Origin: Sipunculus nudus
Taxonomy: Eukaryota; Annelida; Sipuncula; Golfingiida; Sipunculidae
Direction: 5' to 3'
DNA: 64,000 nucleotides
Assembly: GCA_026874595.1 (NCBI GenBank)
Contig: CM049322.1
Span: 57,846,386 to 57,910,385 of the forward strand
The notes beneath the pieces were generated by a model. It did not search any database. It had not been told where the DNA came from and worked only from the letters and a program-made list of their open reading frames with translations. Every line of letters begins with the position of its first letter. Position 1 is the first letter of the stretch. Position numbers and translations under genes: made by a program. Shown here in pieces: positions 23,608 through 35,460 of this stretch.

Positions 23608-24205
23608 CGTTTCCCTGCTGCTGAATTAGCCATTGTTGAAGAATTAAGTTATGTGGAGTACTCCGTTAGTTTAGCACAGTTGACTGAAAGTCCTCTCGGC
23701 TATTGAAATTTGTCTCTTTGTCTGTCTTTCTGTCCCTACAAACGTCAAATGAGGTTCATAAAAAATCCTAGGAAACAAGAAATTATTTTACTGCGACTTA
23801 TATCCTCCGAGCTATAGGTCTAGGAAGCCCCCCCCCCCCCATAATTATCTAATCTGAATATGTGAATATCTGAATGACTAATACTTTGATCGATTGATTC
23901 TTTTGATCATTTTTTATGGAGTATTTCATCAGTTCCTGACGACCTATTTGTACGAGATTTAAACCGTAAAATCACAACAATCATGTCGGTTTTTCCCATC
24001 CATGGTTCTCATTCAGTGTCCCGAAACTGTGTTTATTGATAATAACTATGCTGGCCTGTAGCAATCACCATTTGTGTCAATTTGTTCGTCTTAGTGTCAG
24101 TCTGTCCGTACGTTCATCCACAAAATTGTTTCCAGATGATAACTTCAGTTTGGATTGACATATGGATTACATGACATATATATAGCCCATCACAGAAGCA
24201 AGAAT
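22881..24205. other. no gene seen
   Basis: AT-rich sequence with a TTA microsatellite at 23567-23608 and a short C-run near 23828. Open frames at 22767-23003 and 23000-23206 are unrecognised. Confidence 0.5.
23567..23608. repeat. (TTA)n microsatellite
   Basis: About 13 trinucleotide units. Confidence 0.95.
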
Positions 24206-24435
24206 AATATTGATTTTTGCTACAATTTCGTCACTACTAGACTCCTGTGGCTGGAGGCAATGATCTGCAAGCAAGGAGGAAACCATGTCAGCACTGAGAC
24301 CAAGGCCGAGCAAGGCCATCTAGTCTGTACCATTAAGCGATTTTACAAAACCCACTTTTTTTAGGGCAGATGGGAATGGGTGGCTGATCATAGCCACTTC
24401 AGATACTCAAACCTGGCTCCTGGGCATATATGTAT
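24206..24435 (+). pseudogene. C-type lectin CTLD pseudogene, internally deleted
   Basis: One frame gives DFCYNFVTTRLLWLEAMICK, then GGNHVSTETKAEQGHLVC, which aligns with the first CTLD half (PSCYKFVRT-WLEA--C...IET-GE--HL). After a TAG at about 24365-24367 the same frame continues GRWEWVADHSHFRYSNLAPG, the EGxWRWVA part of the second half. The WIGGND segment and the intron are missing, so the exons are joined by a deletion or were already fused. The Ca2+-binding end is absent. It lies on the strand opposite to the intact lectins. Confidence 0.82.
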
Positions 24436-25155
24436 GCTTGCCCTGGTTTGTTAATGTAATCGTAGAATCACATTTTCAAAATTAGTCATTCATACAGTTG
24501 TTCAGCCCGGTGCCCGGTACAGTGATCTTTGTAGCCAATTTATTCTTGTGAACTGCATAAATTTTTATATTTTATTGGCTCCGTAAGACCAAAGCTCAAT
24601 CTTTACATCGACGAGCAACGTATTGCCAAAACAAAGAACCTACAAATAAGGATTTCGTTAGTATTAATATAGTTGTTTCTCCTCTTTTGTAACAAGAAGA
24701 TCTGTCCTGTGTATATCCACTCACGACTTATTGATATAGAGTGAAATATGGAGAAAAATCAGGCTGATTTGTTAATTGTTGTTACTCTAAGGAAAGTCAC
24801 ATCGAATAATAAACTTACTTGAAAATAATAATAAGGCAATCTTAACATATACGTCAAGGTCCTTAATGAATAACTAGCCCTTAGAGCTAAACAGCCTGTG
24901 CAAATGGTTCTCTGTGAAGATCCATTAAATATTGTCCAAATTATTAAATATTGTCTGGATTCATGTTCATCCTCGAATGATTTCAATTGGGACATACAGA
25001 CCTATGAATCTGCCTGTAGAAATGGCCAAAACCTCTTTCATTCTTAGGCTTATAAAGATATTGCACTACGCAGTCACAGGGACCTATGGGCGGAGTCAAA
25101 ACGACAATCAATCAAATTTTTATCACTATACGCCATCTGGAGGATGAGGGCTTCA

Positions 25156-25763
25156 TGTAATGAAGAAAAAATAATGCTTACACACACAATACTAATAGCT
25201 AATGAAAACCACTTTCACATGTAATACTAATACCAAGTGAAAAAGATAATAGACATAAACGATACATAACATTTATTTAAATGTGTATATTATAAAGATA
25301 TAGGGGATATGTTCAAAAGTATCATATCTAACAGAAACGTGCTAATAGAGAACATGAGAGATACACATAATGAAAATAATATAGTAAGGTATGTACATTA
25401 TGCACTAGAAGAGAGAAAGCAGGGGAATGACTTCTCTCAATACTAACATTGTTGTTAAATAGAACCGACCAATATTTGGACAATAAAGGATAATCGTCAA
25501 AATGTATTTTACTTTTTCAGGATTGATGTAATAGTAAAAAGTAATGTGGAAATATATCTGTGCTATTTTTATTTATTAATTTCCTCTACATATGATACAA
25601 ACAGATATGTGAAAGTATGTGTATATATACGTATGTGTGTGTATGTATGGGTAGGTATATGTACTCATTATGTATTAGACTTGCATGTGTGATTTTCACT
25701 AGGCATTAGTATTCCATGTATAACTAGTTTCCACTTGGAGTTAATAAAGGTAACAACATTACA
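25156..25763 (+). repeat. candidate solo LTR
   Basis: The ends TGTAATG and CATTACA are perfect 7-bp inverted repeats of TG...CA type, and AATAAAGG sits about 20 bp before the end. No target duplication was seen. The end sequence (AATAAAGGTAACAAC) resembles that of the 988-1646 candidate (AATAAAGGTGTAAACGTAACAAC). Weak call. Confidence 0.25.
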
Positions 25764-26962
25764 TCTGGCCGGTCCTTGCTGGGATAGTATCTGTTTTTAA
25801 AGGGCACATGACCACGATTAATTAGTCCTGTCATGTGTCCCATGTCGAAGAAGCGAGAAAAAAATTGTCGCCTAATATGACATTTGATAAAATAAGAGTA
25901 GAGTATATCCTGATACTGGACGATTCCTTAGCCGACGCCAGATGATTACAATACCCGTTTTTTAGGGGGGCTTTTTTAGAGGAAAACTTACACTTTAAAC
26001 ACGTATTTCTTCCCCCTCTATATACCAAGCCACCAAAATGATAGACCGTAGAGAATTGAATAAGCATATTTTGTCTTGATCCCATTAGAGTGTTTCAGAT
26101 GTTTCCTCATTGTGTATAGGATGCTTGCTTATTCTGACAACGTACATATTTTGCTTGGACTTAAGGCAGTAAAATTCCATGTATATACTCGCATGAGCCT
26201 TGACGAGTTGTATTGTCATATGTTTTCTTCCTGCGGCCAAGTTAAATGTAGTTTTGGGTCCTATCTATTCGAAGTAAGATTGGTTGTGTAGAGAAATAAT
26301 GAGCAGATAAAAATGTATGTATAACTTTCATTACACCATTGTCGACACATCTGTGTAATTTACTTAAATCTACCTATAACTATTTTTAATAATTGATGTA
26401 TGGACAAACAGACACACAGCGAGGCCTATTGGGATACAAGCGTGTAATACAAATAACGTGACTACCAATATTAACAAGGATTCTTAAGTTAATAGGATAG
26501 TATGTGTGCTCTATGGGTATAGTATGTCTACCAGGTTGCTCATGGGATTCATAAGATGATACCCTGTTCCTTTAGAACAAGTGCATGTAAATATATCCTT
26601 TCTTGATGTCTTTAGTAAACGTGATTGTAGAGTGATGCGTTTTATGATGTACTTGACTAATGACAATTCAGCGTTATATGTAACATGACTGCATAGTCCC
26701 CTCGACTTTGTAAGGAAATTAAGCAGAGAGATGTATAACTGAAATTATTCATTTTCACAGGGCCTTGGGAAGTATCACTTTTCATTTCTAAAAATAGCAG
26801 TATCAGTATAGAAGATGTTTCTAGGGCTGTTCGTTTTCTTATGACACGAGTGACTTCTTTCTGAAACGTTATTTCAGTTATTAATTATTTTATTATGAAT
26901 TAAACTACCGTATTTTTTAGTACAGTGCCTTGCTGCGGTTGTTTAAATATAAAGTATATGCG

Positions 26963-26965
<3 letters not shown>

Positions 26966-27027
<62 letters not shown>
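26966..27027. repeat. (AT)n microsatellite
   Basis: About 31 units. Confidence 0.97.
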
Positions 27028-27029
<2 letters not shown>

Positions 27030-27284
27030 TTTCATAAATACTGACATAAAAAGCATGCATGGAACATTCTGATGCTAATGAATCCATATTTCAAATGAAA
27101 GGTTTGTTACTATTAACATATAAAACATATACAAACAATGGTCATGCAGAGTTAAACGGTAAAGATTCAGTCCTATGCGCAAAATTCTGTGAAAAGATTA
27201 TTCTTTCTTTCTTTGTTGACACTTAAATTCCCTGCCATAAACTCATCAATGCCGGTAATAGGTTTGATGCTATTTACTACCTCT

Positions 27285-27991
27285 TGAGAGGAAATCAACA
27301 AAAGTTTGGCGAGGGCGAACAGTGTCTCCGATAGGCTGTTTTAACGGGCGTGGAACAACAAGCACCTGGGGAAGAGCAGCAAGACCGGCTTCTACAAGGC
27401 TGTCCTACTAACCATCTGCCATATAGCTGCGTGCCTTGGGTAACCTGCGGCAACCGCCTTGCAACTCCTTGAGCGTTTTATCAGCGCTGCATCAGCACCA
27501 TACTGAACGTCCCCTGGAGTGAAATCATTACAAATTTCAAGGTCCTTGAACAGGAAGGAGTCACCAGTATTGAATCAAGCCTGTTGAAACTACACCTACG
27601 ATAGGCAGGTTAGTTTCGAGGATGGAAGATCGTCGCCTGCCAAAGACCAACAAGTACGGTGAACCTTCCATTGGGCACGGCGGCAGAGGGTCACCAAATA
27701 AACGTTACAAAGACTGTCTGAAGAGTTGCCTCCGTGCCTGTCACATCGACCACCCCAAGTGATCTACACTTCCTGGGACGTGACAGCTGGCAGTACAGCA
27801 TCAATAGCGCTGTTTTCTCCTTCAAAACATCCCAAGCCCACGGCAAAAAAAAAAAAAAAATACAGAGGGGGGTAAATCGTGCAACTGCAGCACCAAACCC
27901 TGACCAGGCCTTTAATTGCTGCCACTGCAACCCGGACATGTTAATGTCGCATCGGTCTTGTCAATCACGGAAGTGCCTGTATTCGACGTAA
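27285..27991 (+). mobile_element. LINE (non-LTR retrotransposon) 3' remnant
   Basis: Fragments in all three frames fit the C-terminal part of a LINE reverse-transcriptase protein: SLARANSVSDRLF, WNNKHLGKSSKTGFYKAVLL, RCISTILNVPWSEIITNFKV, LEQEGVTSIESSLLKLHLR, RLPKTNKYGEPSIGHGGRGS, PNKRYKDCLKSCLRACHIDH, then STLPGRDSWQYSINSAVFSF and a final zinc-finger-like CCHC...HRSC. The palm motifs are not in the window portion, so this is a 5'-truncated copy with several stops and frameshifts. An A-run at about 27846-27859 interrupts it. The composition is richer in GC than its surroundings. Confidence 0.82.
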
Positions 27992-28587
27992 ACAAGCCAT
28001 TCCCAACCTGGGCCAATGTTCCTGTGATCCTTTCCTTGTTCCTCCGAAAGTTAACAGAGCCAAACTTATTATATGGGCTCGGGGTGCGATGAAAGCATAT
28101 GGTGCTGATTTATAGCCGTTTTCATCATTAATATGCACACAGTTGTACACTGAAAGGGTGACGTCTATGGTTAATGTTTCGTCCTCTATAGTTGACGTTG
28201 CTGGCAAGTTCAGAGTTAATTTAAGCGACCTGATAACATCATATTTATTACATTTTCTGACAGTTACAACAACAGATATACGTACCACATAGAATTAACA
28301 TTCGTAATAACATAACTTAGCTCTCTACATTCAATTGTCCAACCTCATTGGAATAGCCACACGTTTATCGGTAACATATGAATATATGAAAATAATGCGC
28401 ACACCGTATATATTATGTTTGGGCATACAGCATTATTTGTTTTTACTTAAATTTGAATTGTGATAACTGGTGAGTTGTTATTGACCTTGAGCTTTATATA
28501 AACCCCAGGTTGAACGTGTGTACACCACACAGCGAGGGCGTGAAACTCGGAGTTATAACACGATGCTCCAGCGTGCTCAATGTCTAA

Positions 28588-28643
<56 letters not shown>

Positions 28644-29429
28644 CCTGCTGTTTTAAAGTGCTAAACTAACAATAAAGTGCTCAGCCTGTAATAAATACAG
28701 TTTATGACTGAAGCACACAGCACACTTACTTGTGTTCGACAGCTCTGTTTCGTAAGGGCCCATACGGGCCCTCACTCATTAGGAGTGGTTGCCTCGGGAC
28801 TCTTAAATACTGTGACAATACTAATTAGGAACCCCAGAAAGGCGCACTCGATTGTGAGTGATTCACGGTCCTTTCAATAAGCCTGCACATGCTGTCACCA
28901 TGGCTGTGACAGACCTAGAAAATTATCGGGTGATATTCAAACTCACGATCTGGCAGCTGCGAATGTTGTGCTCCGTCTGTTGGCCACAACATTTGCTTTT
29001 AGCAAAGATATTTGATTTTTCTTTCATTCCTGACTGAAGAACAAATGCTTACATTTATGATTACCGAGAAAATGTTCGACACTGAACTCAAGTCTGGCCC
29101 CGAGGAAAGGCTTCCATTACCTTTAAATTTATAAGATACCTTGAAGGGGTCATATGGAATATGGGGCTATTGCACTGAAATACATAGCGAGTACAACGTA
29201 TAACGTATACAACGAAGTTACATATCTATCAATGTGGCCCCTCCTCCTAGAAATATAGACATTTCTTAAAGGCAGGCAAGTCTGATGCGTATTTTTACAC
29301 CTCTCAAAATAACATATGCAGAACACTAAATGAGGCCATCAGTTCTCCCTGCTGCATGACGAAATCATTCTGAAATAATTCCTAGTGTGATGATCCTAAA
29401 ACCGTTTGGAAATACATAGTTTTCGCGAA
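27992..29429. other. no gene seen
   Basis: It contains a TATA-like TATATAAACCCCAGGTTGAAC on the plus strand at about 28495, resembling one near 31306, and a GC palindrome AGGGCCC-ATAC-GGGCCCT at about 28757. No exon follows that I can support. (AT)n at 28591-28640. Confidence 0.4.
28591..28640. repeat. (AT)n microsatellite
   Basis: About 25 units. Confidence 0.96.
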
Positions 29430-29512
29430 TCTTAGTGAGGCTTGGTGGTTGTTGGTGGTTGAACAGACCAACAATCGGAATGCCATTGGTTCGATTCGCA
29501 GTGAATCGACTG

Positions 29513-29514
<2 letters not shown>
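29430..29514 (+). repeat. tRNA-derived SINE candidate
   Basis: Box-A-like TTGGTGGTTGAAC and a box-B-like GGTTCGATTC lie in the right order, about 40 bp apart, followed by GACTGTTCC and a (TC)n(TA)n tail. Another candidate (34553-34625, minus) has the same tail type. This is inferred from promoter boxes and tail only. Confidence 0.45.

Positions 29515-29600
<86 letters not shown>
29515..29600. repeat. (CT)n(AT)n compound microsatellite
   Basis: About 22 CT units followed by about 20 AT units; probable tail of the SINE candidate to its left. Open frames here that encode Ser-Leu or Tyr-Ile runs are artefacts. Confidence 0.96.
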
Positions 29601-29601
<1 letters not shown>

Positions 29602-31455
29602 CTTGCGATCAGTAGAGTCAGCTGCCGCTTCAGAATCTCCATTTCGTTTTCCCATTTTTGCATTCCCTATGCCTATATTTTAGGAATATGTTTTTCGTAT
29701 TGAGGGCACAAAGTTTGGCCTCATAGTGGCGACCAAGTAACACGGGAATAGCCTGGCCAAGCTTAACCGAGAATTCGGCTCTAACAAATGTATTACCTTA
29801 TTAATTAGTAACGTGCAGAAGGTCATAGGAGGTCATAACATAGATACAAGCTTGTTCACGGATGATCATACCATGCAAGAAATGTTCATCATTTCAGCAA
29901 GCCTGCCTCTATATATACTTAATTTATATGCCAGAGCATTGACAAACATACCGGTCAATAGAGAGTTGTGTTTGCTAAACATTTAACACATAATTGGGTC
30001 AACATTTTAAAAGTTCTTGACTCAGATACTGAGATGTTAAGTGGAACCAGCGAGTGCCAAGTAATGCCTTCATGTTCGAACTTTGAGGGATGTAATAGGC
30101 ATTGCAACAACCTTTGTAGATATTTTGGGTGATTATGGTTTGAAAGACCGAAAGACCTGTAGCATGAATTGTCTGTGTTAGTGGATGTAATGTTTTTGAA
30201 TGGTGTGTAACACAGATGTCACATTTCAGAGGTCAAAGATGTAGCATATGTACTTTGATTCAGTTATTCCATGACGAACCTATAACGAACCCCCTCTGCA
30301 GGAAAACTTATAATTTATGTCACATATAAATAGAAAAAATGTATGATATAATAAACTAATGGAAATAACCAGAGAACATATGTTTAGTATATAGACGTAC
30401 AATTCTGATTGATGGTGTTTTGTATGCCCGTGTTTAAAATCACGGATCAAACAAAGGAAAAGTGGATATCGGGTATACCTTTATATAGCTAATAATAGCT
30501 GCGAAACAATCAGAAAATCAGTATAACATATTGACTTAAAAAATAATGTAATACTGTGTAAAACAGAAAAAAAGACAACGGTCACAAAATCTATTGTCAG
30601 AGTCGGTGGAGCTGATAAACCTTTCCTCATTCCGCCATACGCAAATATGGGTAACCGTTTCTTATGTAAACAGTTCAATAAGCATTTTATCGCAAATGTC
30701 AAGTAAGGGCGCAGTGTTATATTTAAAATGCCTGAAAGAATTCCCTGGATTTCTAAGTTACACAGGTAATCATTATATCTTGTATATGTTACAATTGGCA
30801 GGCTACACAGGATTTTATTTAAGGGCAAATTTATCCTTATGTGTTTATATTGTTCGTGAAATGATAATTTTCCATTCCAATCTAGATCCAGGGGTTCAGG
30901 TAATTTGAAGACATCTGATCTCTCTATTTACATATGGATCTATTACGGTAATAATATCCGTCCTTTTTTTGAAAAAAATGTTAATAAAATATCAGCCAAA
31001 GGCGTTGATAAGGATCACTTACATAAAGTGGACTGTTGCGGCATTGGCCGAGGGATGTGCGGTTTGAGAATACATGCACACATACTCCCTTCAGTTTGCG
31101 ACAATCATAAAAAAACCCACCTATTCCTTTCAGAAAATAAACAGAAGTCGGTATTTAGCGTGAATCATCAAATCATGACATCTGTATAAATAACATTAGA
31201 CCAAATTAGCGGTACCGGCCTTTTGCGATCCTAGTGGTATATCCATAATCACTGACAGGATGCCAGTTTGCAAGGAAAGAGGACTAAACATGTGCGGTAT
31301 ATCTTATATAAATACCAGGTTCAACAGAGGATCACCACATTAGAAGATATATCACAAACACGTGGAGGTAATGTCGTTATGATGTTTACAAGATAGCTAT
31401 CCATTCCGGTCTTATTTTGCGTTACTGCTACAGTTTCGATAACACACTTACACAC

Positions 31456-31526
<71 letters not shown>

Positions 31527-32334
31527 GATAGACAGTGAGCCAATGAGAATGAGAGCATAGATAACTAAACTGTGAGATAGGTTATTTTATTTCTATGCCA
31601 CGATATCCATTGAAGGCCACGCACACACACACGCACACATACATGTTTACGCTGATAATGAGTCTTTGGCAGTGATGGCTGACGTACATCGTATAAGAAA
31701 GTGATGATGTATTAGAACGCATTTTAAATTAACTGGAAGCTCATCTTCCCTAAACAAATACTTATACATCTAAAAAAAATACTAAAGTCTACATGGCTTT
31801 GAATGCATATTTATTTGATTGTTGCGGTACACCCAGCAGTAAAACCACAGACACCTGCACGTAAATATATCCTTATGTGTTTCTATGTAAGTAAAGTGAC
31901 AATTTATCCAGCACGGTCGTGTTATGCTAAACAGTTCCAGTCCAGATAACAGGGGTACACTCTTCTAAACGAATAATCAATTAAGTTTATATTGCTTTGA
32001 CAGCATATTTATTTAATTTGTTGCAGTACACCCAGCAGCAATACTTTAACATATAACTGATGCTGAGAGGAACAAACGTAATTTAATCGTTACGTCCAAA
32101 TGTCAAACAAAATATTTTATGAGAGCCGAGGTTCAACTAAGAAGAGTCGACAATATGTCTTCTGTCGGCCGTAGGTAGGTTTATGCATAGTTTCATAATA
32201 AAGAAATAATAAAAAAAAGTATGACATTTAAAAATCAATTCAATTTCGATCATCTTTTCTGATTTTAACAAAAATATAGACTGCACATATTTTTATGTAA
32301 AATTTACTCTTTGTTTTTTTTAGACAGCATATAT
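29601..32334. other. no confident gene
   Basis: Open frames at 30481-30828 (-), 30594-30908 (+) and 30905-31189 (+) are unrecognised. A TATATAAATACCAGGTTCAAC at about 31304 on the plus strand, followed by a donor-like GGAG|GTAATG near 31366, could be an orphan promoter plus first exon. No downstream coding exon was found on that strand. (AT)n at 31459-31522. Confidence 0.4.
31459..31522. repeat. (AT)n microsatellite, one interruption
   Basis: Two AT runs joined by ACAT. Confidence 0.95.
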
Positions 32335-32880
32335 TTAGCATGCTTTCTCACAAATGGAGAAGATTTTGCCTCCGCAATTTCCGTCGTTCCATTTAAAACC
32401 CCATTCTCCAACCATTGCCATACAATTCTCCTTCCCTCCAGAATTATTCGGCTCTTTCTGGTTCCAATTATTGAAACATACACTGCTATGACTCGCGACC
32501 CATCTCCAGACTCCCTCATGTGATATATCGTTTCCTCCGATCCAAAAAGTGCCACGGCTGAAATGTCTTGTCATAATGCTTACCAGGTGGTTATTTTCAC
32601 CCCTTGTCTCTATGCTGGCCAGGTAACCCCCATGTCTGTGGCAGTTGTTCTTCGCCTCAAGCCAGGTGTATGGAGTCCGGACAAATATGTAGCAGGACGG
32701 TTTCAAAGCAATTCTTCCATAAACATAGCGGTGGGAAAACGCATTGCCACAACCATTACCTGAATTATTGTAAGTGATAACAATTTAATATTGCAGGTAT
32801 AATCAGAAATCTCCGTATCTTTTCTGTAATTATGTTTGCTTGATTATATACCGTCAACTTTATTTTAGCAGTATACACAA

Positions 32881-32944
<64 letters not shown>

Positions 32945-33083
32945 ATATATATGTGTGTGTTCGTTGATAGGAAAATATGTTGAAAAGCCGTTTTGAAAGT
33001 TGTATTGAAATGTACCTAAATATGTGAACCATACTTAGCTTTATCAGCAAGGTGAACATAACGAAAATCAATAAGGGCGTCAT
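32335..33083 (-). CDS. secreted C-type lectin, EPN type, CTLD on a single exon
   Basis: The signal exon 33035-33083 (MTPLLIFVMFTLLIKL) joins exon 32335-32759 across a phase-1 GT-AG intron, giving 157 aa. The domain runs NGCGNAF, PSCYIFVRTPYTWLEAKNNC, LASIETRGENNHL, FWIGGNDISHEGVWRWVA, NNWNQKEPNNSGGKENC, then KWNDGNC and a terminal SICEKAC. Both cysteine pairs and the EPN and WND motifs are present, predicting Ca2+-dependent binding of mannose/GlcNAc-type sugars by a secreted protein. Unlike the copies at 2 kb and 17 kb, no intron separates the two CTLD halves: the TRHFSRGTFWIGG junction is continuous. An acceptor (GTTCCAG) ends at 33101, so 33084-33100 is 5'UTR and a non-coding first exon is expected upstream. 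A long (AT)n lies in the intron. Intact by every check I can make; the ligand is inferred. Confidence 0.92.
32882..32941. repeat. (AT)n microsatellite in a lectin intron
   Basis: About 30 units inside the intron after the signal exon. Confidence 0.97.
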
Positions 33084-33350
33084 TTTCTATCAAGTGCTCC
33101 CTGGAACCAAGAGGAAACATTTTGATTGTTTATTTTATATTTTAATGTTAAGGTATAACGAGATTTAGCAAGGTAAAACCGATGTCAGTGATTTCTTTAT
33201 ACATAGTAAACATTGTTATATTTGATCACTGCTTTCATCATTGTAGCTAAGATTATACAGTAACTCACTCAGTTTTGTGCAAAAACACATAAATAGAAAA
33301 AAATACAACTTATATGAAGAAACAAACATACAACTGAAGGTTTCCTTTAC

Positions 33351-33434
33351 CGGGTTTTCCACGGAGTTGCTTCTTGGCAGTTGCATCAACCGGCCGCATT
33401 ATGTAAGAATAAGCGTGTGGGATCTGTATATATA
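33351..33434 (-). promoter_or_regulatory. TATA promoter and non-coding first exon of the 33-kb lectin
   Basis: TATATATA (33427-33434, minus strand) is followed about 80 bp downstream by a donor CCCG|GTAAAG ending at 33351. That fits a short 5'UTR exon starting near 33400 and splicing to the acceptor before 33100. This parallels the layout inferred for the 17-kb lectin. Confidence 0.45.
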
Positions 33435-34391
33435 CCTGCGTGGTTGCCTCACGTGGTACATAGGTAGCCACGTGGAAAGCTCATGTATTCTACCAGGTGT
33501 ATGTTTGGTGGGTCTATAATTTCATATGTTAAAGTCACACAGTTAGAGCCAATATCTAGATGTCTTTTGTGGCTGAACTGCCAAAGTGCATCTTAAATTA
33601 ATCAGAACTGAGCTGTAAAAATCAATATTCTTAGGTTAACACACAAATTCCAAAATTAACTTGATTTGCAGGTAATACGTTTGAAGCCAATATATTGTCA
33701 AGTCAAATGGGCGATGAAGGAATGAAAACAAAAACTTTCAGACTAAGAATGTGGATTAAAGATAGATATTTATGGTTATTTTGATGTCGCATTTTTTGGT
33801 AAGTATAATGCAAAGTTATCAAGTAAGGCTTTGTGACATATGGACGTCTGGAGTTAGCATGAAGTATTTGAATATATATGTTTAATATTTTTTTAGCCAA
33901 AAGGTATGACCTATGGATATAAGGGTAACATTAGAATTTCGTAAAGACCTAACTCAGTGTAAGCCGTCCTAGAATATCACGTGAATTCAAAATGTCCTGT
34001 TGAACTGAACATTTGAGTGGTCAATACATATTTTGGTCAATAAAAACACTAGTAATTGAGTCTTAATTATTTATTTTGATTTTTTTTCTAAATTATTAAA
34101 TTTATTAAATGTGTAATTTAATTATTTTAAAATCTGAAAGGTACGTAAGCCCTCAAATATACATCAAAGGGTAAGTTGGGTCTTATTTTCTAATGAAAAA
34201 CGTAATTAAGCCTTTAAAAATACATCAAAAGGTTTACAGGAATAGACGCTCTGGCGTCTGCATGCTTACGCGTAAAGTTACACTTTGCCTCTGTAACCCT
34301 TGGTGTATATGATATTTAGCGGTTCCTGCTTTGCAAGACTCGGATAATCAGTAAACATCCAATATAATGACGTTACTTCATGGCTCCCTCG

Positions 34392-34395
<4 letters not shown>
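33435..34395. other. no gene seen
   Basis: AT-rich flank; the minus-strand frame at 33703-33900 is unrecognised. Confidence 0.5.
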
Positions 34396-34461
<66 letters not shown>

Positions 34462-34462
34462 A

Positions 34463-34551
<89 letters not shown>

Positions 34552-34552
34552 G
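34396..34552. repeat. (AT)n(GA)n compound microsatellite
   Basis: About 105 bp of AT repeats with two single-base breaks, then about 52 bp of GA repeats; on the minus strand this is the (TC)n(TA)n tail of the adjacent SINE candidate. Confidence 0.96.
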
Positions 34553-34625
34553 AATCACCTACCGATAGGATTTGCACCAATGGTCTCTGCTTGCTGTTTC
34601 GCTTTTACCAAGGAGTTACAATAAC
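34553..34625 (-). repeat. tRNA-derived SINE candidate
   Basis: On the minus strand, TAACTCCTTGGTAAAAGC resembles box A and GGTGCAAATCC resembles box B, about 30 bp apart, followed by GGTGATTC and a (TC)n(TA)n tail. The layout matches the candidate at 29430. Confidence 0.5.
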
Positions 34626-34689
34626 AGTTCCCCGATCTGGTCACTACTCTGAAGAGTCATGTAAAAACATAAATACATAGATGGGTCTG

Positions 34690-34810
34690 GAATTTATTAT
34701 AGCACAGTGGTCTAACCAAAGAACGGCAGTCGCCATGGATTTGACCTGTCTGTGGACATTCCGACGGTTTCCCTCCTTGATCCATCACGTGAGCCTCGGC
34801 CCGGACATTG
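34690..34810 (-). repeat. possible second SINE remnant
   Basis: The minus strand shares TCGGAATG, a box-B-like GGTCAAATCC and CGACTGCCGTTC, in the order seen in the 29430 candidate (TCGGAATG, GGTTCGATTC, CGACTGTTCC). Weak resemblance. Confidence 0.25.
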
Positions 34811-35166
34811 AGCAAAACGATATGCGGGACCAGATAAACATTTTTGAAAAAAAAAAAATGTCCTTCTCCGTGATCTTTCATTAAGGCGGGTGTGACAGCC
34901 GCAGCCACTGATACGTGGCAATTGTTTTTACCCTTCCTTTCTTGGGTCATTTTTGAGTTATTTATTAATAAAAATATCACTTAAAATATTTGGGCCTAAG
35001 TAAAGTGGTGGCACTTCTTGGGTGATCGCAAGGCGGGGTTCGTATCTGTTTCCGAGATTGTGTATGTTTTTAATACAATTAAACTTTTCACCTGATGTAA
35101 AAGCTGTAAATTTTAGGACTCTCGTAAACAAAATGATCAGGCAAATGCATTTTTTTCTGTATAAAT
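34811..35166. other. no gene seen
   Basis: Unremarkable AT-rich sequence with a run of A near 34849. Confidence 0.5.
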
Positions 35167-35173
35167 AAATATA

Positions 35174-35219
<46 letters not shown>
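35167..35219. repeat. (AT)n microsatellite
   Basis: About 25 units with one GT interruption; lies directly before a transposon terminus. Confidence 0.95.
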
Positions 35220-35222
<3 letters not shown>

Positions 35223-35227
35223 AAACA

Positions 35228-35460
35228 CAGTAGAACGCCTGCTTACGGCCACGACTCAATACCGGTCAATACGTCTATAACGGTCAGATTTTCCGGTCCC
35301 GAATTTTCATCCGTTATATTTCATAATCATTTGTCAATTACGGTCACTTCTCTATTCCGTATTACGGCCAGGTCACTCGGTCCCGCAGGCCGGGAAACGC
35401 CTCAATTACGGTCACTGGCAGGGACTCCGTGACATGGGCTCAACAAATCAAGCGGCCACT
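35228..35460 (+). mobile_element. pogo/Tigger-like terminus, copy 1
   Basis: Starts CAGTAGAACGCCTGCTTACG and continues with repeated short TTACGGTCA/TATAACGGTCA motifs, in the style of pogo/Tigger-type mariner ends (CAGT-GAAC-C then repeated AC-GACA-like blocks). It shares its first 15 bases with 35974. No transposase and no opposite end were found. Confidence 0.45.

Larger units (their letters stand above)
24436..27284. other. no confident gene; possible LTR at 25156-25763
   Basis: Open frames at 24759-24995 (-), 25831-26085 (-) and 26076-26291 (+) match nothing known. The (AT)n at 26966-27027 and a possible LTR are listed separately. Confidence 0.45.

Noticed and set aside
29155-29185. TGGGGCTATTGCAC, resembling the WGYWT start of the 17-kb lectin last exon
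   Set aside because: The match is confined to about a dozen bases with no acceptor before it and no lectin motif after it.
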